Made by a program: the position numbers and the translations under genes. From Typha latifolia (taxonomy: Eukaryota > Streptophyta > Magnoliopsida > Poales > Typhaceae), in NCBI GenBank assembly GCA_019914945.1, contig CM034100.1, positions 16,379,096 through 16,443,095 of the forward strand: a stretch of 64,000 nt of DNA, given 5' to 3'. The stretch's first letter is position 1. The number at the start of each line of letters is the position of its first letter. A model generated the notes under the pieces. It was given only the letters and a program-made list of their open reading frames with translations, did no database searches and had not been told where the DNA came from. Of the stretch, positions 1 to 10,997 are shown one piece after another.

Positions 1-334
1 GTTCCAAAGATCTTTAATTGAATTTTCTATCTACGGATGTTCATTAAAAAAGAATTGCAACTTGCAATTGGTGAGAAAACAACATCTGGATATCACTAGC
101 TTAAGATCTTCCTACCCAGTTTCGACATATAAACACAACTGATGCATTGCACATAGCAAATTAAAAGAAATTTTTTTGTTTATATAGTAAAATAAAGCTC
201 CCTACAACTGGGGATATAGAGTGAAGTACATCAAGTGGAGCTCTTGGCAGGAATTGATTCTCGAAAGGGCCAACTGAAAACAAAGTGCAGAATAGAGACT
301 GCAAAAGGAGGATAGAGACAAGGATTTAGCATAC

Positions 335-647
335 CATATAGATGATTATAAACCAGTCTAGACGCGCCAATTGCGCCAATGCACTGCAGAATAGCTGCAA
401 GAGTACTCTCTGCTCGGATTAAAACAAGGGGGGATCCAAGTGACTTCAATGACCGGTCGAGGTGCGCAATCGACTGCTTCAACCACCACCGAGAAGCTCG
501 GCCCGGGTAGAACTGCCCTTCTTCACTAGGGCACCAAATGAATATTGGAAGAACACAAGCATCCTTTGCCGCCGCAGCTAAGGCCGGGTTGTCCTCAATC
601 CTCAAGTCCCTCCTAAACCAAACAATGGTCTTGGATGGACTACTCAT
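335..647 (-). CDS. CRY2: Cryptochrome (CRY2-like) blue-light receptor, first coding exon only
   Basis: Partial gene: start codon and first coding exon, with the rest beyond the left edge. The roughly 104 residues are the start of the photolyase-homology region, with the block IVWFRRDLRIEDNPAL near residue 9, then FIWCPSEEGQFYPGR, SRWWLKQS and, at the end, LVYNHLY. In plant cryptochromes this is the alpha/beta antenna-type subdomain in front of the FAD-binding domain; the protein is a nuclear and cytoplasmic blue-light photoreceptor. The exon stops at a GTATGC donor, inside the codon that would give the Asp of the family's NHLYDP motif. Reading on gives unrelated residues, so 231-334 is intron. 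The residues resemble my recollection of Arabidopsis CRY2 (FIWCP, EGQFYPGRASRWW) more than CRY1, but the C-terminal tail that separates the two is outside the window. Confidence 0.85.
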
Positions 648-2243
648 GATCGCACCGATCTCACACCACCATAATTAGCACAACAATACTCAAATCATGG
701 ATAGATGAAGTATTAGACTGTTCCACTTCCACCAGTAGATAGTAAAGTAGATGGAGGGGCGGAAATTACCCAAAAGTTGCTCCAACACGTACAAATCAAG
801 CAACCCAACTGAGGGATCTTTCCTGCCCTAAATTCTTCTCCCTATCAAGAAAAAGATTCCACCTTTCCGAAGGAAATCACAAATTGGGCAGGGGAAGCGG
901 GAGCTCTGCACACAAAGATCCAACCTTGACCCCCCCCCCCACCCCCAATCTAGAGCGATCAGCAAAACGCAACACGCCAAACCCTCGGAAGAAATCTATA
1001 TAATCCAATCCCGATGAGAGCTTAATCCAAATCCCACCTTATCTTTTTCCCAAGAAGGCCTTCCACCAACTGAATCCCGAAGTACCCCCCAAGTTGGCCA
1101 CTTGAGAAAGCATTCCTTCTCCAATTGCAACACGTCTTTCTTCATTTATTTACTCATTTATCCGACATTAAGTTTGGATTTCAGCTAAGAAGAGAGCACA
1201 AATGGACAAATTGAGACGAGCAATGAATAGAACTTTACCTCCATTTGGCAAAAGTACAGGACCCACCACCACCAGATATAATCTTATGGGATTAATGCAT
1301 TAGAAAACAACTTGTCTCTACCTCCTATCTTTGCTTTTTATCACATGCAAGGCGTACCTAGGATTTATTATTAGATGGGACCAAGTAAGGACTAAGGATA
1401 TAATATTATTTAATAACTTTTACTCGTACTATATTTAGAAGAAAATTTTAATTAAGAGCGGGGCCAAATAGTGATATTAATAAAAAAAATTTATTATTTA
1501 CATTTATTTATAGTATAGTACAATTAGTTAAATAAAAATATTAAAAAAAAAAACATGTTCCCCACCGCCCCCCCCCCCTTCTCCCAGCACAGTACTAACT
1601 GGGAGCCTATCCATTATCCAAAGATTAGAAAGTAGGGTGCGAACAATAAAATCGTAAAAAATCCCGGGTGTGAATGTAAATTTTGTTTTGTTTTTTTAAA
1701 CCCCCACGTCTCTCTCAGCGCTGCACTGTTTCTTTCTCCGCTCATGGCCACTGGCCAGCCCCCAACCCATGCTGGGAGTGGTCCAAATACAACGATGATG
1801 AGATAATTATACGAGGACAAAAAAACTCACACATACGGGAAGCGACCGACGGTGGTGGGGCTTTTTAATTACCTAAGTTTATTTACTATCTCCTTTTAGG
1901 AGATTCCTGCATGGGTAATAAAAATTTATAGAATATACGTGTAAAATAGTAATAATTCAGAAGATCTAAATAAAATTATCTCTTTAAAATATTAATTTTA
2001 TGTCACATGAAATATAGTTAATATTTTTTATACTAGTGCTCAACTAAACTAAACAGTAGAATAATTTATACTGATATTAATTCTCTTCTGGTATTAAAAA
2101 AAAAAAATTTGCCTACTGGTTTATGCGTCTAAGGCTATCGCAAATTCGTCACCGCATCTCTATCCCTTCCCGCCGTCGTCGCCGACTCCGTCCCCAGATG
2201 AATGCCTTCACTACTACTTCGTACCTTTCATCAGTGCACGAAT

Positions 2244-2254
2244 TTGACTTTGAC
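2244..2254 (+). promoter_or_regulatory. Tandem W-box cores upstream of the MYB gene
   Basis: Two overlapping TTGAC cores, TTGACT (2244-2249) and TTGACC (2249-2254), lie about 75 bp upstream of a TATA box. W-boxes bind WRKY factors, and stress-induced promoters often carry clusters of them. Their role here is inferred from position only. Confidence 0.4.
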
Positions 2255-2293
2255 CTGAGGGAGACTCTTCATTCTACTAACAGAGGACGTGAG

Positions 2294-2333
2294 CCAATCA
2301 GCAGCCTTCTTTTTTTGATCCATTATATAAAAG
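2294..2333 (+). promoter_or_regulatory. Core promoter of the MYB gene: CCAAT and TATA box
   Basis: CCAAT is at 2294-2298 and TATATAAAAG at 2324-2333. This would place transcription start near 2355-2365 and give a leader of nearly 400 nt before the start codon at 2750. Confidence 0.5.
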
Positions 2334-2749
2334 TAGAAAAGAAAAGAAAAGAAGATCAAGGGTCAAAAGAAGGCCACAAATGCTTCCAACCTTTGAATCT
2401 GCTTCTATTCAGATTAAAATAGCGAGTGGCATCTGCAAACATATCAACAAAGAGGAAGTTTTGAAACTTAATAGCCTAATTCCAAGTGCCATGAACTGTA
2501 TACCATCGTTCAAAACAGTTCTGTGATGTATATTTCTTAAGATAATCCAAAACACTACTTCCCAGAAGTTGCCAAAGTTGACAAAAACTTTGATTAATCG
2601 CTGCACGTGGGAGAATTGAATGCCTTGCGAGAACAAATAGCAGCAGGGTCTGAGGAGCTCGTTGTTCTTCTGTACGTTAAGCCTATTTGGACTTTGAGGA
2701 GAGAAAGAAAGCGAGAAAGAAATTAGAGGGCTTTCCTTCAGCTTCTGAG

Positions 2750-4007
2750 ATGGTGAGAGCTCCTTGCTGTGAGAAGATTGGGCTCAAGAAGGGGCCATGG
2801 ACTCCAGAAGAAGACCAGATACTCGTATCCTTCATCAGCAATCACGGCCATGGCAACTGGCGCACGCTGCCCAAGCTAGCAGGTGATGCTCTCGTGTTGG
2901 GTGTTCTTGAATGCTCTCGTGTTGGGTGTTCTTGAATTCATTCAAGAAAGAGGTGCTTAACTAATTAGCAGCAGTTCTGATATATGATCATCTCTGGAAT
3001 TCTTCAGGCCTCCTGAGGTGCGGAAAGAGCTGCAGGCTCCGGTGGACGAACTACCTGCGGCCCGACATCAAACGAGGCAACTTCACCAGGGAAGAAGAGG
3101 AAACGATCATCAACTTGCATGAATTGCTTGGAAACAGGTGCTCCCTCTTTCTCTCTTCCTCCTCCTCCTCTGATTAAGAAACTTTATAATCTTAGCTAGA
3201 AAAAAATAATAGAATTACTAGTAAACAGTAGGTCCTTTTGTGTTTATTGAACTCTTCATCATGTTGCTTTTTTCATGACCAAGATCATAAATGGGCACAG
3301 AAGGAAAGAGATGAGAGAGGAGTGCGATAAATAAATGAATAAGAATATATAAATAATGCACAAAGCACCATAAGATGCAATTAATTCGGTTAGCTGTAAC
3401 ACCGGGCCAAATAAATAACTAGCTAACGAACTCGTGTTGTCGGAATCAAATCTTTATAATATGAATATATGATCAGATCTCTGTTTAATATATGAAGGAG
3501 ATGCCTTAAAAAAATACTTCTCACTTTGTCTGCAGATGGTCTGCAATTGCAGCAAGGCTGCCAGGTCGAACAGACAACGAGATCAAGAACGTGTGGCACA
3601 CCCACTTGAAGAGGAGGGTTGCATTGAAACAAACACCCCAAGAACCCAAGAAGAAGAAGGTTGAATCCAAATCTGCAACTAGTCTTGAGTCGAATTCGCC
3701 GCAACGATCGTTGAGTGACGAGTTATCAACTTCAGTTACCGAGTCATCAACTATCACTACTAGTAGTAGTGCAGCTAATGTTGGTGTCAAAGATGAGAGC
3801 ATCTCTTCACAAGAGGTTGGAGAGATTGATGAGAGTTTTTGGATGTCAGATGCATTGCCAATGCGTAGCAGAGGATTGGAAGTATGTTATGATGGAATAA
3901 TGGGTGAGAAGTGCAGCTCATTGGGCGCATTAAACAGTGAAGACATGGACTTCTGGTTGAGGATCTTCATGGAAGCTGGAGATGTGAAGGATTTGCCACA
4001 AATTTGA
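2750..4007 (+). CDS. R2R3-MYB transcription factor, subgroup 2 (MYB13/14/15-like)
   Basis: Three coding exons, 2750-2882, 3008-3137 and 3536-4007, giving 244 residues. Exons 1 and 2 have the 133 and 130 nt lengths typical of plant R2R3-MYB genes. The protein opens with VRAPCCEK. The R2 and R3 repeats follow (about residues 10-116), with the usual tryptophans in R2 and Trp plus an aliphatic first position in R3 (motifs GKSCRLRW and [18 protein letters not shown]). The C-terminal part has [12 protein letters not shown] and [10 protein letters not shown], resembling the conserved motifs of subgroup 2. That subgroup covers factors for cold response, lignin and stilbene or other phenylpropanoid defence metabolism. 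The protein should be nuclear and bind AC-type or MYB-core sites. An in-frame upstream ATG at 2687 would add 21 residues; I chose 2750 because family members begin at M(G/V)RAPCC. Exact orthology is unresolved. Confidence 0.93.
2886..2935 (+). repeat. Perfect 25-bp tandem duplication in MYB intron 1
   Basis: A 25-base unit beginning ATGCTCTCGTG occurs twice back to back (2886-2910 and 2911-2935), starting 3 bp after the GT of the intron 1 donor. The two copies are identical, which suggests a recent slippage or duplication. Confidence 0.9.
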
Positions 4008-5341
4008 GCAAATTCTGGGGGAGATTTGAGCAAGTGAGAAGGAAACTAGTAGAAGTTTTTGCTGTGAACCTTGCACAAGTGCAAAAGTTTGTGATTTGGG
4101 GAAACATTTCTACTTTGCATTAATGCAGACCTATTAAAGCATGATATAGATCTTCAATTCATTACATACCAATAGTTTATTATCTAAACAATTTCACTAC
4201 TTAAATATAGTTGTATCACTATAAATTTTAGGGTCGATTTGTTACTTGTGGTCAGAATAAAAACTCATTTCTGGGGAGCTTTTGCAGGTTCAGCAATCAG
4301 CATCATGAAATACTTTTTTTAAAGCAAAAAAGTCTTTAAGGTCGGCTAGAAGTTTCAACATTTGAATAGATGGTATATCAACTCAGTCTAACTGTTGTTT
4401 GAGTAATAGATTTTTTCACATAAGTTCAAAACAACCTTTTCATCTCTGGACCAGATAAATAAAAATTAAATTGAAAAAAGAAAGCTGGGGCTACAAATGA
4501 ATACAAATACTAATCACCTCTAGTAGGATTGGTAAGTACTATTCTCAATAGTTCGGCAACGCACACAACTTAAAATCTAAACTAGACGACTTAATATATT
4601 AACTAAAGCTTAAAAAAAATTTAATGCTTTTATTTCCAGGAAGGATTGAGCCTGTATCTAGACTAGGCGGCTTAGAGTCTTTAAACTTGACTAAGATTAT
4701 TACAAAGTAAAAAATAAATTATAAATAAGGCTAAAAGTTTTAAAGTGAAAAAATATAACATTTATTTAGAATTAAATTTAATAAAAATAATTATACTTAA
4801 ACCCTCTAAACTGTCATCAATTTTCGCGTATCATTCATGAACTTTTTTTTTTCGACATATAGATTATCTAAACTATTAGAAAATATCTCACCCTATCACG
4901 ACACAACGTAAATAGAAAAATTGAAGGTAAGCATTTTAACAACTGAAATTTATATCTCTTCTTCTCCCTAAAATATAATAGTAAATACGTTAACAACTTA
5001 AGACATAAAAAATGATCGAATTTTAAAATAAAATTCGAAAAGATATAGAAAAGATGATGAAAGTTCATGGGGTTATAAATGTAACAAACCTAACTTAATA
5101 TTATGAAAATACCCCCTTATAATTCTGTAAGATGCCGGCATCTTTCAGAGAGATAAGAGAGCATTTCTTTAGAAATAAATTTGATGAATATTCTTCCCTT
5201 TAGCCATTATTAACTTAGGATCATTTGTAAAATGAAGTCTAAATACTAAAAAAAGGTATGTTGGAACCGTAAATTCGTAAAACAATAGGGTGTGAAATAT
5301 AATTTTCCCCTAGAAACTGTAGATTGAAGGCAACAGAATCA
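4008..5341. other. Intergenic region between MYB and SLU7
   Basis: Contains the 3' untranslated region of the MYB gene (roughly to 4140) and then AT-rich DNA with no gene. A MITE-like repeat at 4789-5085 is listed separately. Confidence 0.6.
4789..5085. repeat. MITE-like inverted-terminal repeat, copy 1
   Basis: The left end (from about 4789, ACTTAAACCCTCTAAACTGTC) and the reverse complement of the right end (ATAACCCCATGAACTTTCAT near 5050-5085) are similar. The interior shares blocks such as CTATTAGAAAATATCTCACCC with a second copy at 14463-14873 (there CTACTAAAAAATGTCTCACCC). No coding capacity. The ends are degenerate, so the boundaries are approximate. Confidence 0.5.
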
Positions 5342-5408
5342 GGCCCACTCCGGCCCGCTAAATCACCGACTCCGACTCGACCTGGGCTTGACTCGTTCAG
5401 TATAAATA
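5342..5408 (+). promoter_or_regulatory. SLU7 promoter: site II elements and TATA box
   Basis: GGCCCA (5342-5347, TGGGCC on the other strand) and TGGGCT (5383-5388) are site II type elements, common in promoters of plant housekeeping and growth genes. TATAAATA at 5401-5408 is a good TATA box, which puts transcription start near 5430-5440 and leaves a leader of about 100 nt. Confidence 0.55.
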
Positions 5409-5537
5409 ACAACGGGGAGGGCAAATTTGTCAATTTTATCGCGTCCTATCTCTCTCCTCTCTTCTTTTTTCTCCTTTCCTCGACCCCTTGCCCGAAGAAT
5501 CGAAGTCTAGGGTTTCGAAGATAGGAGCGAGACGATC

Positions 5538-8500
5538 ATGGCGACGGCATCAGGTGAAGATTCTAATCCATCTCTTGTTTTAAATCTTTGACTTCCTAAA
5601 GGATTTTTCTCGGGAGAATTGGATCAGGTGTCATGCTTTTGTGAATCCTTGATTTCTTTTTGAATCCGAGGTGGTTAGTGATTTGGTGAGAAACTAGGGT
5701 TTAGGTGATTCCATATTTTTCCCTTTCCACTCAAAATCTCTCACTTCTCCGGCCGCTGCCGCCACTTCCCGATTTCTCCACGCACCTCAGTAATTTTCAT
5801 GGATTTCGACCTCAACGCTGCTTGAAAGTCCGAACTTTTGACATAGGCAACTACAGATCGCGGCTCAAGATGGTAAGCGATCGCGTCCTGCTACCTTGGA
5901 TCAAGATGGCAAGAAATTGGTTGATGTCCTCGAATCATCTGAAACCTTCGTCTCTGTCTTCTGGAGACCTATGAAGAGTTTGAAGCTGCTTTGATTTCCT
6001 TGTTGGTCAACTGTACGTAGTTGCCCAACTCAAAGTTCCGGTCTTTGCCACAAACTCGTGGCTTTTGAGCAGCAGCGAGCCAGGAACCTTGCTAATCTGG
6101 TAGAGTGCGTGGTCCTAGAATGGGAGTGATGGTTGTGGCTGCAAAATGCAATTTGGTGTGGAAAAGGGGGGTTTAGAGGTGTCCATAAATTAATTCAGGA
6201 GGTTTTTTATATTCTTTTTATGTGTTTTGGCTTTTTTGCATGCATCTGCTTCACCTTGTCGAATTCTTGGACTATGTGGCTGATATCTACCCTCTTTGTC
6301 TATATGGAGACCGGAAAGGATTTTAAGCTAAAGTTATATTCTTGATGAACATTACCTGTAAATGAGGATGCAATAATTGAGCATATACTTTAGTTGCATG
6401 TATGGTAACAGTTTAATTTTTTTAAAATTATTATCTAAAATTGTTTACTATCCAATTGTTCTCATAATGAACTAACTTAAAAATTATAACAATACTAGGT
6501 ATCGATAAGTATATCTGATAAGTACATCATTGCATGTGACGGGTTTTATTTTATCATATTTTGACATACGATATGCTGGAAAAGTTCTTTAGTATATGGT
6601 ACCAAACTACAATGAAAGTTTCTAATTCTAACCTGTTATCTTTTCATGTAGTGTCATTCAAGTCTCGAGAAGACCATCGTAAACAACTTGAGTTGGAGGA
6701 AGCACGTAAGGCTGGGCTTGCTCCTGCTGAGGTTGATGAAGATGGAAAGGAGATTAATCCGCACATTCCCCAGTACATGTCATCTGCACCTTGGTATCTT
6801 AATGCTGAGAGACCAGTAGGTTTTCTAAACTAATGTTCCTTTTTTTTATTGTTAGTGCTTGCTTGCAGTAGTATTTGATAGAGGTCTAACACTGACTGCA
6901 ACTGTTCTCAGAGTTTGAAGCATCAGAGAAAATGGAAGTCTGACCCAAATTACACAAAATCATGGTACGATAGAGGTGCAAAAATATTTCAGGCAGATAA
7001 ATTTAGAAAAGGTTCTTGTGAAAAGTAAGTATACTTCATTTAGAATCATCCTCTCTCATTCAGTTACACTTTCTAACTTGAATAGTGCAAATACGGCATA
7101 TATCCTAATTACATGCTATTGTTGTTTCATGTTTCATGCTTAATTATTGTCTCAAACTATTCCATATTTCAATTTACATCTTAGTTAAAAAAAGTCTCAT
7201 TACATATATTTATTATGTTGTAGTTGTGGGGCGATGACTCATGATAAGAAGTCATGCATGGAGCGACCCCGGAAGGTGGGAGCTAAGTTCACAAATATGT
7301 ATATTGCTCCAGATGAAAAAGTGGAGATGTTTGAACTTGATTATGATGGAAAACGTGACCGTTGGAATGGGTATGATGCGTCCACTTATGCTCGTGTGAT
7401 CGAACAATATGAAGCTAGGGATGAAGCTAGGAGAAAGTATCTAAAGGAACAACAACTTAAAAAGCTAGAGGAAAAGAACAATAATCAGAATGCTGAGGAG
7501 GGCGAGGTTAGTGATGAAGATGATGATGAGGATGAGTTGAAGGTAGATGAGGCTAAGGTTGATGAGAGCAAACAAATGGACTTTGCAAAGGTGGAGAAGC
7601 GTGTGCGTACTACTGGTGGTGGAAGCACTGGGACTGTAAGGTAATTTTAACTTGGAACTCTTGGAGCTTCTCCTAAGCACTTTTATTGTCCAAAACCACT
7701 ACTTTATGCATATTGGTTTTCTTCAGTTGTTGATATTTGCTGTAAAATCTCTTTTTTCTTTTCAGGAATTTGCGTATTAGAGAAGATACTGCAAAGTACC
7801 TATTGAATCTTGATGTAAACTCTTCCCACTATGACCCAAAAACCCGTTCGATGCGTGAGGATCCTCTGCCAGACATGGATCCAAATGAGAAGTTCTACGA
7901 AGTGAGTTTTCAATCTAACACCCCCCCACACAAAAAGAAAAGAAACGAAAAGAAAAGAATCTCTTATGTGATTATTCTTTGGTTTTATCTTGTACTGTAG
8001 GGTGATAACCAATATAGAGTTAGTGGACAAGCATTGGAGTTCAAACAGCTCAATATTCATGCTTGGGAAGCTTTTGAAAAAGGACAAGATATACACATGC
8101 AAGCTGCCCCATCTCAAGCAGAATTACTATATAAGAACTATCAGGTTATCAAAGAAAAGTTGAAAAATAGAATGAAGGATACCATTATGGAGAGATATGG
8201 AAATGCAGCATCTGAGGAGGCACTTCCGAGGGAACTTCTTCTAGGGCAAAGTGAGAAAGAGATTGAATATGACCGTGCTGGTCGAATTATTAAAGGACAG
8301 GTATGTCATCTTCTGGATTCCTTCATTTTTCTTTCTTGTGCATTTGGAAAAGCAAGTAGCTATCCCAGTAGGTGTGCAGCTTTAACTTTGCTTTAGTAAC
8401 CGTTTGTTGTATATTGTGATCTTCATCCTCAATGTTCCAAAGTTGGCGACTGTTGTGTACAATGTTGTGCTTAAGTGCATAGTATGTATTAGTTGACATG

Positions 8501-10997
8501 CAGTTAAAGCTAAGCAGATTTAGGAGTTATGTAAAATTGGAATGATGAATAACTGAAACAAAAGATCAAAAAATGTAAATGAATCTATTTTGTAAGCCTT
8601 CAGGTTGCTGTCTGTCTACTTTAGTGCCTAATTTCCTATGTAGTTATATTACAGTAGGCCTAGGCATGTTGCCAAATAACCATTGCGTAACTCGGCTGCT
8701 TAAGGAATGTGCCTGCGGTCCATGGCAGTGTAGCCATGGATCTGCATGCATATATGGATGCACATTCTTTATAGTATCTTGCATCCAGTTCAAGTACATT
8801 CATTGTCCATGGCAAAGTATTCAGGTCTTATGTTATTGTGATATGTTTGCAGGAGGCATCTCTTCCGAGGAGTAAATATGAGGAAGATGTCTACATTAAT
8901 AACCACACAACTGTGTGGGGTTCATGGTGGAAAGATCACCAGTGGGGCTACAAATGCTGCAGACAAACAATCCGAAACAGCTACTGCACAGGGTCAGCTG
9001 GAATTGAGGCTGCTGAGGCTGCAGCAGATCTAATGAAGACCAACATGGCTCGCAAGGAGGCCGCTGACGGTTAGTATAAGTCTTGGCAACTCATTTATAT
9101 ACTATAATTATGTACATATACTTTTTTGATGACTGGAATCCCATCTTGTTTCATTGATCTCTCTTTTTCCTTGCAAAACTTAATGATCATAACATGCCTT
9201 TTGTTATCTTCTCAGGAAGTTAGTTTGATCTGGATACAGGAGAAATATTAAATCATTGACCTTTCATAGCTATCTTAGATAAATTAGGGGTGTTCGGTGC
9301 CTAAAGGTTAATTTCCATCCTCTTCCTATATTTAAATTCATACATTATAAAAAATCTAAACATTTCGGAAGGAAAAAAAGAAACATCTCTTGTTAGAGCA
9401 TCTCCAAGGGAGGGCTCTATAATTAGAGCCCAAAGGTTCCAAATATAGAGCCAAGAGCCCGGTGTACTTCAATGCACCGGGCTCTATATTTATTATTTAA
9501 TTAATATAATATATATTTATATATTATATTTTAAATCACTTAATAAGTCCTCTTAATATTATTATTTTTTAATAAAAAATACATGGTTAGAAAACTCTCA
9601 TTGATATCTTTATAATAAGACTAATATTCAATAGTTTTAAAAATAATTTTAAATGACTATTTTTTTAATTAAAAGCATCGAAATTATATTACACGAAATA
9701 AAAATAAAATATTTAAAATAACTTAAATAATTTAATATTAGATTCATTTTAAAGATCTCGATGAGAGCATTCTAATGGTATTATTTTTATTAAAAATTGA
9801 TTAGCAAAACTAATTATATATTTAGTTTAATTAATTAGATTATTTAATAAAGGATACAGACGGAATTTAAATTTTTGGATTAAACTTTTGTAGGGCAAAA
9901 TTGGCATTTCCAAAAGATGAATAGTATTGGAGCTGGGCTCCAAATTTGGAGCTCCACCAAGCTCCAAATTTAAAGTTTTAGACTCCGATTAGAAATGCTC
10001 TTAGGCACAGGTGGTTAAGAACTTTAACTGTCAATCAAGCAGATCTATTATTGGATGTGAGACCATTAAACTAGTGGAAACATCACTGCTAATCAATAAG
10101 AAAAACATAATTTTGAAGGTGTGAGCTGAGTAATTGCTTGCTTCTCTGTCAGTGGCCACTAGTGATTCTTTTGATATGATAGGGTAATGCATCTCTTGTT
10201 GTCCATCTTGTGGTTCAATTTTAAAATGGATTCAGTCTTTTTAATTGCTAGGGAAGTTTGAGCAATCTGTTTCTCGTTTAATGGTGAAATTGGACAGAGC
10301 CTGAGTTAGCTAATTTTGCATAAACTTTTTTTATAGTGGCTGACAGTAGTTAAGCCAAATTTAGAACTGTATGAATGATGAACGAATGGATCTAAGGACC
10401 CTCTGCTTTGCTGATATTGCTTATTTTCTCCTCTGAGGCCCTTATTTATTTGTTCCCTTTCCTGAGCTACTCTCCGATTAAATAGCATGAGTAATATACT
10501 TTTGAGTTATTCATATTATCCATATGGATTTGATCCCTGATTTTTTATGTTGTATCACAGAGAAATCTGAGCAACACGAGGAGAAGCGGCTTGCCACTTG
10601 GGGAACTGAAGTCCCAGATGACCTAGTTTTAGACAAGAAATTACTTGCTGAAGCTTTGAAGAAAGTAAGTTGGTTCCTGATTCATCTGATTCTTGATATG
10701 TCATAAGCTATAGATGCTGAACCTGGCTTGCTTATTGGCAGGAGGACGAGAGGAAGAAGGAAGAGAGGGATGAGAGGAAGAGGAAATACAATGTGAAATG
10801 GAATGATGAGGTATGTTTCTTGGATTGGATGTTGCATTTTATGCTCTGTTTGCTACTAGTATGTTGGCGTTACATTGTTAGAATAGAATTAGATTGCTCA
10901 AGCTGCTATTATTGTGTAGGTCACTGCTGAAGATATGGAGGCCTTCCGGATGAAGAGGGTTCATCATGACGATCCAATGAAAGACTTCCTCCATTAA
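5538..10997 (+). CDS. SLU7: Pre-mRNA-splicing factor SLU7
   Basis: Ten coding exons: 5538-5553, 6652-6815, 6912-7024, 7224-7640, 7766-7901, 8001-8300, 8853-9069, 10561-10664, 10742-10810 and 10920-10997; 537 residues, close to plant SLU7 proteins. SLU7 acts in the second step of splicing and helps choose the 3' splice site. The N-terminal block [19 protein letters not shown] is followed by [17 protein letters not shown] zinc knuckle spans the exon 3/4 junction ([15 protein letters not shown]-x2-C-x4-H-x4-C, about residues 96-109). The conserved [12 protein letters not shown] and acidic or lysine-rich stretches follow. The C-terminal half includes [20 protein letters not shown], and the protein ends KDFLH. 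Exon 1 codes only MATAS plus one base. The MITE in intron 7 does not affect the frame. Confidence 0.95.
9396..10000. mobile_element. MITE-like element (PIF/Harbinger-type) in SLU7 intron 7
   Basis: The left end GAGCATCTCCAA and the reverse complement of the right end (GAGCATTTCTAA) form a 12-bp imperfect terminal inverted repeat. The ends are flanked by the trinucleotide TTA on both sides (9393-9395 and 10001-10003), matching the 3-bp target duplication of PIF/Harbinger and Tourist elements. Subterminal GGGCTCTA and GGAGCT motifs face each other. The element is about 605 bp, AT-rich and non-coding, so it would be non-autonomous. Confidence 0.65.

Larger units (their letters stand above)
648..2749. 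other. Intergenic region between divergent cryptochrome and MYB genes
   Basis: No coding region recognised. The part next to the cryptochrome (648-1100) is probably its promoter and leader. C homopolymers lie near 930-943 and 1562-1578. From 1370 to 2110 the DNA is strongly AT-rich with no recognisable gene. The short frames at 1614-1868 lie antisense to each other in low-complexity DNA and show no family similarity. From about 2240 onward lie the promoter elements of the MYB gene, listed separately. Confidence 0.6.

Noticed and set aside
2687..2749. Upstream in-frame ATG extending the MYB protein by 21 residues
   Set aside because: Family members start at M(G/V)RAPCC, and the extension is lysine/glutamate-rich without similarity.
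5705..5974. 89-codon frame inside SLU7 intron 1
   Set aside because: No recognisable motif, and the SLU7 exon junctions on either side define this as intron.
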